Source: Stenotrophomonas maltophilia (GTDB taxonomy: Bacteria; Pseudomonadota; Gammaproteobacteria; Xanthomonadales; Xanthomonadaceae). Taken from it: a stretch of DNA of 42,343 nucleotides. This document shows positions 1 to 6,373 of the stretch, piece after piece. Position 1 is the first letter of the stretch; every line of letters starts with the position of its first letter. Position numbers and translations under genes: made by a program. The DNA lies in contig DGLB01000003.1 of assembly GCA_002387845.1 (NCBI GenBank), positions 1 through 42,343 of the forward strand, read 5' to 3'. The notes under the pieces are model-generated. The model made no database searches and was not told where the DNA came from. It worked only from the letters and a program-made list of their open reading frames with translations.

Positions 1-2
1 CG

Positions 3-290
3 GGCATCCGTCCGGGCAAGGCCACCGCCGACTACATCGACGGCGTGCTGACCCGCCTGACCGCAGCCGGTTCGGCCTACCTGGTCATTGTCTGTCTGCT
101 GCCGGAAATCATGCGCAGCCAGCTGAATGCGTCGTTCTACTTCGGCGGCACCTCGCTGCTGATCGTGGTGGTGGTGGTCATGGACTTCATTGCCCAGATC
201 CAGGCGCACCTGATGTCGCACCAGTACGAAAGCCTGTTGAAGAAGGCCAACCTGAAGGGTGGCAACCGCGGCGGCTTTGCTCGCGGCTGA
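3..290 (+). CDS. secY: Protein translocase subunit SecY, C-terminal part (5' end outside window)
   Basis: SecY is the channel-forming subunit of the SecYEG translocon in the inner membrane. Only the last 95 residues are present; the reading frame is open from base 3 and ends with TGA at 288-290. The fragment starts with GIRPGKATADYID, a segment that is well conserved in SecY before the ninth transmembrane helix, then has two hydrophobic segments (about AGSAYLVIVCLLP and SLLIVVVVVMDFI) and the typical tail with QIQAHLMSHQYESLLKKA. The basic, glycine-rich end is normal for proteobacterial SecY. As the last gene of the spc operon it precedes the alpha operon (rpsM onward), but a 363-base gap separates them and rpmJ, often found here, is missing. 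Confidence 0.97.
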   Translation, partial: GIRPGKATADYIDGVLTRLTAAGSAYLVIVCLLPEIMRSQLNASFYFGGTSLLIVVVVVMDFIAQIQAHLMSHQYESLLKKANLKGGNRGGFARG

Positions 291-515
291 TTCGGCTGTT
301 ACACTATCGTCTTCCTGACGTGATGGTCCTCCGCTTCGCGGACCTGGCCACACAAACGAAGGGCGGCCCCCGCAGCGGTTCCGGGTGGGGGTGTGATCGG
401 GTCGTCCCGCGCGGGAGTAGCGCGGGCGGCACCGGGGCAGGGCACGCAAGTGGCTTGTTCCGGGGTCAACCTGGTCCGGCGCCGGAGCCTGGGCACACTC
501 CCTGGGCCGGGTTCA

Positions 516-534
516 TGAAACCTTTCAGGTTTCA
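516..534. repeat. Perfect 8-bp hairpin upstream of rpsM
   Basis: TGAAACCT (516-523), loop TTC, AGGTTTCA (527-534) are exact reverse complements. No T-run follows, so it is not a standard intrinsic terminator. It lies just upstream of the promoter-like pair before rpsM and might mark the end of the secY transcript or be a protein-binding site. Confidence 0.6.
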
Positions 535-539
535 CGGAC

Positions 540-568
540 TTCCAAGTAAACCGGAACCTTGTTAGTAT
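540..568 (+). promoter_or_regulatory. Possible promoter of the alpha operon
   Basis: TTCCAA (540-545) and TAGTAT (563-568) are separated by 17 bases and resemble a weak sigma-70 promoter, with transcription expected to start about 80 bases before rpsM. The -35 match is poor, so this is a tentative call. Confidence 0.3.
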
Positions 569-653
569 CGCTAGTTCACTTTTTTGATCCATCCTGCCGG
601 ATTGGCGCGCCTTGGGTGCGCTGTCGGCCATCACTCAGCTGGAGAACCGCGTC

Positions 654-1010
654 ATGGCGCGTATTGCAGGCGTCAACCTGCCAGCCCAGAAGCATGTCTG
701 GGTCGGGTTGCAAAGCATTTACGGCATCGGCCGTACCCGTTCGAAGAAGGTCTGCGAAGCCGCAGGCGTCACTTCGACCACCAAGATCCGCGACCTGTCG
801 GAGCCGGAAATCGAGCGTCTGCGCTCGGAAGTGGCCAAGTACATCGTGGAAGGCGATCTGCGCCGTGAAATCGGTATCGCGATCAAGCGCCTGATGGACC
901 TGGGCTGCTACCGCGGCCTGCGTCACCGTCGTGGCCTGCCGCTCCGCGGTCAGCGCACCCGTACCAACGCCCGCACCCGCAAGGGTCCGCGCAAGGCGAT
1001 CAAGAAGTAA
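654..1010 (+). CDS. rpsM: 30S ribosomal protein S13 (uS13)
   Basis: S13 sits in the head of the small ribosomal subunit and contacts the P-site tRNA and 23S rRNA. The 118-residue protein starts MARIAGVNLPAQKHVWVGL, the standard S13 N-terminus, includes the YGIGRTRSKK helix-turn segment, and ends with the basic RGQRTRTNARTRKGPRKAIKK tail. An in-frame ATG at 612 would add 14 residues not seen in the family; the ATG at 654 is preceded by GGAG at 641-644 and gives the normal length. It is the first gene of the alpha operon, 12 bases before rpsK. Confidence 0.98.
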   Translation: MARIAGVNLPAQKHVWVGLQSIYGIGRTRSKKVCEAAGVTSTTKIRDLSEPEIERLRSEVAKYIVEGDLRREIGIAIKRLMDLGCYRGLRHRRGLPLRGQRTRTNARTRKGPRKAIKK

Positions 1011-1022
1011 GGGACCTGAGAA

Positions 1023-1412
1023 ATGGCTAAGCCCGTCGCTAAGACCAAGAAGAAGATCAAGCGCGTCGTCACTGACGGCGTTGCCCACGTCCACGCTTCT
1101 TTCAACAACACCATCGTGACCATCACCGACCGCCAGGGCAATGCTCTGTCGTGGGCGACCTCCGGTGGCGCTGGCTTCCGCGGTTCGCGTAAGTCCACCC
1201 CGTTCGCTGCCCAGGTGGCTGCCGAGAAGGCCGGCCGTGCCGCGCTCGACTACGGCGTCAAGTCCCTGGAAGTCCGCATCAAGGGCCCGGGTCCGGGTCG
1301 TGAGTCGGCCGTGCGCTCGCTGAACAACGTGGGCTACAAGATCACCAACATCATCGACGTGACGCCAATCCCGCACAACGGGTGCCGTCCGCCGAAGAAG
1401 CGTCGCGTCTAA
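1023..1412 (+). CDS. rpsK: 30S ribosomal protein S11 (uS11)
   Basis: S11 forms part of the 30S platform near the mRNA exit (E-site) region. The 129-residue product has the family core HVHASFNNTIVTITDRQGN and the conserved C-terminus TNIIDVTPIPHNGCRPPKKRRV. Length and start are normal. It lies 12 bases after rpsM and 14 before rpsD, so the genes are almost certainly co-transcribed and translationally coupled. Confidence 0.98.
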   Translation: MAKPVAKTKKKIKRVVTDGVAHVHASFNNTIVTITDRQGNALSWATSGGAGFRGSRKSTPFAAQVAAEKAGRAALDYGVKSLEVRIKGPGPGRESAVRSLNNVGYKITNIIDVTPIPHNGCRPPKKRRV

Positions 1413-1426
1413 AGGAGCGATAAGAA

Positions 1427-2056
1427 ATGGCTCGTTATATCGGTCCTACCTGTAAGCTCGCCCGCCGCGAAGGCGCCGACCTTTCCCTCAAGAGCCCGGC
1501 CCGTGCGCTGGACTCCAAGTGCAAGCTGGAGCAGAAGCCCGGCCAGCACGGCGCGACCGCCCGCAAGGGCAAGCTGTCCGACTACGCCACCCAGCTGCGT
1601 GAAAAGCAGAAGGTCAAGCGTATCTACGGCCTGCTGGAGCGTCAGTTCCGCAACTACTACAAGAAGGCCTCGACCAAGAAGGGCAACACCGGCGAGAACC
1701 TGCTGCAGCTGCTGGAAACCCGTCTGGACAACGTCGTCTACCGCATGGGCTTCGCAGTGACCCGTCCGGCTGCCCGTCAGCTGGTCTCGCACCGCGGCGT
1801 CACCGTGAACGGCAAGTCGGTGAACCTGGCTTCGTACCAGGTCAAGGCCGGCGACGCTGTCGCCCTGTCGGAAAAGGCGGCCAAGCAGCTGCGCGTGCAG
1901 GAAGCCCTGACCGTGTCCAGCTCGCATGACCTGCGTCCGTCGTGGATTGAAGTCGATGCGGCCAAGTTCGCCGGCATCTTCAAGGCGGTTCCGGATCGTT
2001 CGGACCTGCCTGCGGATATCAACGAAGCGCTGATCGTCGAGTTGTATTCGAAGTAA
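1427..2056 (+). CDS. rpsD: 30S ribosomal protein S4 (uS4)
   Basis: S4 is a primary 16S rRNA-binding protein that starts 30S assembly and, in E. coli, represses its own alpha operon. The 209-residue product begins MARYIGPTCKLARREGADL, has the CKLEQKPGQHG segment and RQFRNYYKKA, followed by an S4 RNA-binding domain (about residues 98-160, with RLDNVVYRMGF and RQLVSHRGVTVNG) and the usual LIVELYSK end. A strong AGGAG lies just upstream (about 1413-1417). The product is the expected autoregulator, so the leaders upstream of rpsM and rplQ are of interest. Confidence 0.98.
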   Translation: MARYIGPTCKLARREGADLSLKSPARALDSKCKLEQKPGQHGATARKGKLSDYATQLREKQKVKRIYGLLERQFRNYYKKASTKKGNTGENLLQLLETRLDNVVYRMGFAVTRPAARQLVSHRGVTVNGKSVNLASYQVKAGDAVALSEKAAKQLRVQEALTVSSSHDLRPSWIEVDAAKFAGIFKAVPDRSDLPADINEALIVELYSK

Positions 2057-2113
2057 TTCACATTGGAGAACCCCCGGCGACGGCCGGGGTGTTCACTAGG
2101 AGAACCCGCAAAC

Positions 2114-3112
2114 ATGACGGTTACCGCCAACCAGGTTCTGCGTCCTCGCGGTCCGCAGATCGAACGCCTTACCGACACCCGCGCCAAGGTCGTCATCGAA
2201 CCCTTGGAGCGTGGTTACGGGCATACGCTGGGCAACGCCCTGCGTCGCGTGCTGCTGTCGTCCATTCCGGGCTTCGCCATCACGGAAGTTGAAATCGACG
2301 GCGTGCTGCACGAGTACACCACGCTGGAAGGTCTGCAGGAAGATGTGCTTGAAGTCCTGCTCAACCTGAAGGACGTGGCCATCCGCATGCACACCGGCGA
2401 CAGCGCCACGCTGTCCCTGTCCAAGCAGGGTCCGGGTGTCGTCACTGCGGCCGACATCAAGGTCGACCACAATGTCGAGATCCTCAACGCTGACCACGTG
2501 ATCTGCCACCTGACCAAGGACACGGCGATCAACATGCGTCTGAAGGTCGAGCGCGGCTTCGGCTACCAGCCGGCAGCTGCACGTCGTCGTCCGGACGAAG
2601 AAACCCGTGCGATCGGTCGTCTGGTCCTGGACGCTTCGTTCTCCCCGGTCCGCCGCGTGGCGTACTCGGTGGAAGCGGCGCGTGTGGAACAGCGCACCGA
2701 CCTGGACAAGCTGGTCCTGGACATCGAAACCAACGGCACGATCGACGCCGAGGAAGCCGTGCGCACTGCCGCCGACATCCTGAGCGATCAGCTGTCGGTG
2801 TTCGGTGACTTCACCCACCGCGACCGCGGTGCGGCCAAGCCGGCCAACAACGGCGTGGATCCGGTGTTGCTGCGCCCGATCGACGACCTGGAACTGACCG
2901 TGCGTTCGGCGAACTGCCTGAAGGCCGAAAGCATCTACTACATCGGCGATCTGATCCAGAAGACCGAAGTGGAGCTGCTGAAGACCCCGAACCTGGGCAA
3001 GAAGTCGCTGACCGAGATCAAGGAAGTGCTGGCACAGCGCGGCCTTTCGCTCGGCATGAAGCTGGAAAACTGGCCGCCGGCCGGTGTTGCCCAGCACGGC
3101 ATGCTCGGCTGA
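2114..3112 (+). CDS. rpoA: DNA-directed RNA polymerase subunit alpha
   Basis: The alpha subunit nucleates RNA polymerase assembly and contacts promoter UP elements and activators. The 332-residue product starts MTVTANQVLRPRGPQIERL; the N-terminal domain (about 1-235) shows LERGYGHTLGNALRRVLLSS and VEAARVEQRTDLDKLV, and the C-terminal domain (about 250-325) shows DDLELTVRSANCLKAE and LKTPNLGKKSLTEIKEVL, including the conserved arginine used for UP-element DNA. An upstream in-frame ATG at 2063 would add 17 residues; AGGAG at 2098-2102 and family length favour 2114. The 57-base gap after rpsD has a GC-rich inverted repeat (CCCCCGGCGACGGCCGGGG) just before the Shine-Dalgarno site. Confidence 0.98.
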   Translation: MTVTANQVLRPRGPQIERLTDTRAKVVIEPLERGYGHTLGNALRRVLLSSIPGFAITEVEIDGVLHEYTTLEGLQEDVLEVLLNLKDVAIRMHTGDSATLSLSKQGPGVVTAADIKVDHNVEILNADHVICHLTKDTAINMRLKVERGFGYQPAAARRRPDEETRAIGRLVLDASFSPVRRVAYSVEAARVEQRTDLDKLVLDIETNGTIDAEEAVRTAADILSDQLSVFGDFTHRDRGAAKPANNGVDPVLLRPIDDLELTVRSANCLKAESIYYIGDLIQKTEVELLKTPNLGKKSLTEIKEVLAQRGLSLGMKLENWPPAGVAQHGMLG

Positions 3113-3133
3113 TCCAGCGCAGTAATTGTTTCA

Positions 3134-3160
3134 CCCCGCACCTTCGGGTGCGGGGGCTTT
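3134..3160 (+). terminator. Strong TTCG-loop hairpin between rpoA and rplQ (terminator or attenuator)
   Basis: CCCCGCACC (3134-3142), loop TTCG, GGTGCGGGG (3147-3155) form a perfect 9-bp stem with a very stable tetraloop, followed by GCTTT. The T-run is short, so termination may be partial. It lies 21 bases after the rpoA stop, inside what is normally a continuous operon. Confidence 0.6.
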
Positions 3161-3192
3161 ACCGCAGTACCTCGCACCGACAGGCGCACAGC

Positions 3193-3238
3193 CTGCGGTG
3201 ACGGTCGACCAGGAGGGTCGGCATCGGACCAACCGCAG
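3193..3238 (+). promoter_or_regulatory. Structured leader upstream of rplQ
   Basis: CTGCGGT (3193-3199) pairs with ACCGCAG (3232-3238). Inside, CGACC (3206-3210) can pair with GGTCG (3216-3220), and alternatively GGTC (3203-3206) with GACC (3227-3230). The competing stems look like an mRNA regulatory structure. It lies 70 to 115 bases before the rplQ start. No known riboswitch class is recognised. Confidence 0.4.
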
Positions 3239-3308
3239 TCCAAGTTTGAACGCCAGGATGGCGACAGCGAACCACAACCGATCCAACATTCTTCAAGGAA
3301 TCATCATC

Positions 3309-3692
3309 ATGCGTCACCAGAAATCCGGCCGTAAGTTCAGCCGCACCAGCGCCCACCGCGAAGCGATGTTCAAGAACATGGCTGCCTCGCTGTTCAAGCA
3401 CGAACTGATCAAGACCACCCTGCCGAAGGCCAAGGAACTGCGCCGCGTTGCCGAGCCGCTGATCACCCTGGCCAAGGTTGACTCGGTCGCCAACCGCCGT
3501 CTGGCCTTCGCCCGTCTGCGTGACAACGAAGCCGTGGGCAACCTGTTCACCATCCTGGGCCCGCGCTACGCGACCCGTCCGGGTGGCTACCTGCGTCTGC
3601 TGAAGTGCGGCTTCCGCGCCGGCGACAACGCCCCGATGGCCTACGTTGAACTGGTCGACCGTCCGGCCGTGGCCGAAGCCGTCGAAGGCTGA
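3309..3692 (+). CDS. rplQ: 50S ribosomal protein L17 (bL17)
   Basis: L17 is a large-subunit protein near the peptide exit tunnel. The 127-residue product starts MRHQKSGRKFSRTSAHREAM, with FKNMAASLFKHELIKTTLPKAKELRRV and a C-terminal PRPGG-like region (ATRPGGYLRLLKCGFRAGDNAPMAYVELVDR), all typical. The frame is open much further upstream, but the sequence before M3309 has no family similarity and the gene is preceded by AAGGA at 3295-3299. Last gene of the alpha operon, separated from rpoA by an unusually long 196-base spacer that holds a terminator-like hairpin. Confidence 0.98.
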   Translation: MRHQKSGRKFSRTSAHREAMFKNMAASLFKHELIKTTLPKAKELRRVAEPLITLAKVDSVANRRLAFARLRDNEAVGNLFTILGPRYATRPGGYLRLLKCGFRAGDNAPMAYVELVDRPAVAEAVEG

Positions 3693-3719
3693 GTCTTCGG
3701 GCTTTACCAAGATTCACTG

Positions 3720-3746
3720 AAAAACCCGGCCACGTGCCGGGTTTTT
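3720..3746 (+). terminator. Intrinsic terminator after rplQ
   Basis: AAAAACCCGGC (3720-3730), loop CACGT, GCCGGGTTTTT (3736-3746), followed by CTTT. An 11-bp perfect stem with flanking A and T runs ends the alpha operon and could also work from the other strand. Confidence 0.92.
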
Positions 3747-3891
3747 CTTTGTCTGGCTCAAAATCAACGACAGAGGCCGGGTGGCTCACTGGTCACTGCC
3801 TGGCCCCGTCCGATGGGGGTTTGCGGGGGATCCCGCGGTCCTTCGGCCCGCCAGATCCGCGCATTTCACCTTAACCCCGCGCCGTTGGCGC

Positions 3892-3914
3892 GCCCCCTTC
3901 AACAAGAAGGGGGC
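3892..3914. repeat. 9-bp hairpin in the rplQ-dsbB island
   Basis: GCCCCCTTC (3892-3900), loop AACAA, GAAGGGGGC (3906-3914). The stem is perfect; TCTTC follows, so weak termination is possible. Confidence 0.6.
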
Positions 3915-3942
3915 TCTTCACCAGTCAGAACTCCGGGACCGG

Positions 3943-3970
3943 ATGCAAGACACGCCCGGCGTGTCTGCAT
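3943..3970. repeat. Long hairpin in the rplQ-dsbB island
   Basis: ATGC (3943-3946), bulged A, AGACACGCC (3948-3956) pairs with GGCGTGTCTGCAT (3958-3970): 13 base pairs with one bulge and almost no loop, so the innermost pairs must open. Very similar in build to a cruciform or REP-like palindrome. Confidence 0.6.
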
Positions 3971-3987
3971 TTGCCTTACCGAAACCG

Positions 3988-4005
3988 GGCCGGGCATGCC
4001 CGGCC
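3988..4005. repeat. 18-base perfect palindrome
   Basis: GGCCGGGCATGCCCGGCC is fully self-complementary. It may be a protein-binding site or part of the repeat island. Confidence 0.55.
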
Positions 4006-4077
4006 TGCGTCCGTTGACGACCTTCCACGCCCGGCCGATGGGCCCTGTGCACACCGACGCACCGTTGGGGCTGTGGC

Positions 4078-4167
4078 GGGTGTGGGTTTGCGGGGGAATC
4101 GGCGCCATGGATGGCGTCCGCTTAGCCTACACGGACGTACTTGCGGCGACCCCGCAAACCCACACCC
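4078..4167. repeat. 90-bp element bounded by 18-bp perfect inverted repeats
   Basis: GGGTGTGGGTTTGCGGGG (4078-4095) and its exact reverse complement (4150-4167) flank 54 bases. The inside has a further short inverted pair, GTCCG/CGGAC (about 4117-4135). No flanking target duplication is evident. It resembles a miniature inverted-repeat element. Its outer sequence is partly repeated at 3815-3828 and at the window end. Confidence 0.6.
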
Positions 4168-4326
4168 GGCGCAGCCGGGCAGTGGACAGTTACGCAGCGC
4201 GGCTGTTCGCATGAGCAGCGAAACAGTCCGTATGGTCACCACCGCCGACATACGGCAATCCGCCGCAGGCAACACGCCATGGCAGCCTGTTAATCTTGGC
4301 ACCTGACTTTCACGAGTGTGTTGGCA

Positions 4327-4839
4327 ATGAATCCACTGCGCTGGCCTTTCCGCGCCCAGTTCTTCCTGGGGTTCCTGATCTGCGCCGGGCTGCTGGCGTT
4401 TGCCATCTTCATGCAGTTGAAGATGGGGCTTGAGCCGTGCCCGTTGTGCATCTTCCAGCGCATTGCGTTTGCCGCGCTCGGGCTGCTGTTCCTGATCGGT
4501 GCCCTGCACGGGCCCAAGGACCGCCCTGGGCGCGTCACCTATGGCGTGCTGGCCTTCATTGCGGCCGCCGTCGGCATGGGCATTGCCGGTCGCCATGTGT
4601 ACGTCCAGCTGCTGCCGCAGGACCTGGGCTCCAGCTGCGGGCCGCCGCTGTCGTTCCTCAGCGAGACCATGGGGCCGTTCGAGGTGTTCCGCACCGTGCT
4701 GACCGGGACCGGCAACTGCGGCAACATCGACTGGGCGTTCCTGGGGCTTACCATGCCCATGTGGAGCCTGGTCTGGTTCGTGCTGCTGGGCCTGTGGGCG
4801 CTGGTGGTGTCGTTCCGCAAGCCGCCGCGCCGTTACTGA
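4327..4839 (+). CDS. dsbB: Disulfide bond formation protein DsbB
   Basis: DsbB is a four-helix inner-membrane protein that reoxidises periplasmic DsbA and passes electrons to quinone. The 170-residue product has four hydrophobic segments and the two redox pairs expected: C38-PL-C41 in the first periplasmic loop and C104/C131 in the second (E. coli uses C41/C44 and C104/C130). The ATG at 4327 gives MNPLRWPFRAQF; a GTG three codons upstream (4318) is possible but less likely. It precedes the DAHP synthase by 34 bases; the two may share a transcript though they are functionally unrelated. Confidence 0.95.
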   Translation: MNPLRWPFRAQFFLGFLICAGLLAFAIFMQLKMGLEPCPLCIFQRIAFAALGLLFLIGALHGPKDRPGRVTYGVLAFIAAAVGMGIAGRHVYVQLLPQDLGSSCGPPLSFLSETMGPFEVFRTVLTGTGNCGNIDWAFLGLTMPMWSLVWFVLLGLWALVVSFRKPPRRY

Positions 4840-4873
4840 TTGTTGTGTACCGCTGACCTGACTGGAACTTTCG

Positions 4874-6247
4874 ATGAACGCCTCTACGCCTGCCAACGCT
4901 TCTGCCGCTTTGCCGACCGACTGGTCGCCGGAGAGCTGGCGCAGCCGGCCGGCGCTGCAGATGCCGACCTATCCCGATCCGGTCGCGCTGGATGCCTCGC
5001 TGCATGAGCTCAAGCGGCTGCCGCCGCTGGTGACCTCATGGGAGATCCTTTCGCTCAAGCGCCAGCTTGCCGAGGCGCAGGAGGGCAAGCGCTTCCTGCT
5101 GCAGGGCGGTGATTGCGCCGAGAACTTCAGCGACTGCGAAAGCACCACCATTTCCAACCGGCTCAAAGTGCTGCTGCAGATGAGCCTGGTGCTGGTGCAC
5201 GGCATGCGCAAGCCGGTGATCCGGGTCGGCCGCTTTGCCGGCCAGTACGCCAAGCCACGGTCGGCCGACACCGAAACCCGGGACGGGGTCACCTTGCCCA
5301 GCTATCGCGGCGATGTGATCAATGCGCCTGAGTTCACCGAAGCCGCGCGCCTGCCGGATCCGCGTCGCATGCTGCAGGCGCACGCACATTCGGCGATGAC
5401 CATGAACTTCGTGCGGGCGCTCATCGACGGCGGCTTCGCCGACCTGCACCACCCCGAGTACTGGAACCTGGAATGGGTGAAGCACTCGCCGCTGGCCACC
5501 GATTACCAGAAGATGGTGTCCTCGATCGGCGACGCGGTGCGGTTCATGGAAACCTTGTCCGGGGCCCAGGTGTACAACCTGAACCGGATCGACTTCTATA
5601 CCTCGCACGAAGCGCTGTTACTGCCCTACGAACAGGCGCTGACCCGGCAGGTGCCGCGCCAGCAGGGCTGGTTGAACCTGAGCACGCATTACCCCTGGAT
5701 CGGCATGCGTACTGCCGCGCTTGACGGCGCGCATGTGGAGTACCTGCGTGGCGTGCGTAATCCCATTGCGATCAAGGTCGGTCCGTCGGTGCAGCCGGAT
5801 CAGTTGCTGCGCCTGATCGATGTACTGAATCCCGATGATGAGCCGGGCCGGTTGAGCTTCATCCATCGCATGGGCGCGGCGCAGATCGCAGAGAAGCTGC
5901 CGCCGCTGCTGGATGCGGTGAAGCGCGATGGCCGCCGCGTGTTGTGGGTGTGCGATGCGATGCACGGCAATACCGAAAGCACCAGCAATGGCTTCAAGAC
6001 CCGGCGTTTCGACAACGTGCGCAGCGAAGTGGAGCTGTCCTTCGACCTGCATGCCGCAGCCGGCACGCGGCTGGGGGGCGTGCATCTGGAGCTGACCGGT
6101 GAGGATGTCACCGAGTGCACCGGCGGCGCGCGTGAGCTCACCGAGCGCGATCTGGAACGGGCGTATCGCTCCACCGTGGATCCGCGCTTGAACTACGAGC
6201 AGTCGCTGGAGATCGCGATGGCGATCGTGCGCAAGCAGGGCGGCTGA
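4874..6247 (+). CDS. 3-deoxy-7-phosphoheptulonate (DAHP) synthase, class II
   Basis: Catalyses phosphoenolpyruvate plus erythrose 4-phosphate to DAHP, the first step of the shikimate pathway to aromatic amino acids. The 457-residue protein belongs to the plant-type class II family, not the AroF/G/H class I family of E. coli: it has LLQGGDCAENF (C81, the metal-binding cysteine), the RVGRFAGQYAKPRS substrate-binding segment (about 117-130), WVCDAMHGNT, and HLELTGEDVTECTGG near the end with the metal-binding glutamate. Length is normal. Start ATG 4874 follows a weak GGAAC. Xanthomonads usually have this enzyme; a symbol (aroF or aroG) is used inconsistently for it, so none is given. Confidence 0.95.
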   Translation: MNASTPANASAALPTDWSPESWRSRPALQMPTYPDPVALDASLHELKRLPPLVTSWEILSLKRQLAEAQEGKRFLLQGGDCAENFSDCESTTISNRLKVLLQMSLVLVHGMRKPVIRVGRFAGQYAKPRSADTETRDGVTLPSYRGDVINAPEFTEAARLPDPRRMLQAHAHSAMTMNFVRALIDGGFADLHHPEYWNLEWVKHSPLATDYQKMVSSIGDAVRFMETLSGAQVYNLNRIDFYTSHEALLLPYEQALTRQVPRQQGWLNLSTHYPWIGMRTAALDGAHVEYLRGVRNPIAIKVGPSVQPDQLLRLIDVLNPDDEPGRLSFIHRMGAAQIAEKLPPLLDAVKRDGRRVLWVCDAMHGNTESTSNGFKTRRFDNVRSEVELSFDLHAAAGTRLGGVHLELTGEDVTECTGGARELTERDLERAYRSTVDPRLNYEQSLEIAMAIVRKQGG

Positions 6248-6264
6248 CGCTGGCACCCGCGCAG

Positions 6265-6283
6265 GGACACGCCATGCGTGTCC
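6265..6283 (+). terminator. Hairpin after the DAHP synthase gene
   Basis: GGACACGC (6265-6272), loop CAT, GCGTGTCC (6276-6283), a perfect 8-bp stem 18 bases after the stop. There is no T-run, so it may stabilise the 3' end rather than terminate. Confidence 0.45.
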
Positions 6284-6373
6284 TCGCACACTCTGATCAG
6301 GACGTCGCTCCACGCGGTGGTCATGTTGTCTTTGGCACCCTGTAGCTCCTCTGCGATCCACACGGGAGCATGC

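Larger units (their letters stand above)
291..653. other. secY-rpsM intergenic region, probable alpha operon leader and promoter
   Basis: This 363-base stretch holds no convincing gene. Short frames here have no ribosomal-protein-like sequence, and in particular no rpmJ (L36). It is GC-rich over 360-510, then has a perfect hairpin at 516-534, an AT-richer stretch with a promoter-like pair near 540-568, and a small hairpin at 606-620 (six pairs including one GU, loop TTG) about 33 bases before the rpsM start. In E. coli the alpha operon mRNA has an S4-binding pseudoknot at this place; whether this leader does the same cannot be read by eye. Confidence 0.6.
3747..4326. other. Gene-free, palindrome-rich island between rplQ and dsbB
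   Basis: In 580 bases I find no coding frame with family-like sequence. The region is instead packed with hairpins: 3892-3914, 3943-3970, 3988-4005, and a pair of 18-bp inverted repeats bounding 4078-4167. A related GGGTTTGCGGGG stretch stands at 3815-3828, and the start of a similar sequence is at the very end of the window (42329-42343). The layout suggests a decayed or non-autonomous repeat element rather than a lost gene. The dsbB promoter must lie at its right end but is not obvious. Confidence 0.65.

Noticed and set aside
612..653. Earlier ATG (612) as the start of rpsM
   Set aside because: It would add 14 residues not found in S13 proteins; the ATG at 654 has GGAG upstream.
4140..4310. 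A possible small gene within the rplQ-dsbB island
   Set aside because: Short frames here overlap inverted repeats, have no ribosome site and no recognisable sequence.
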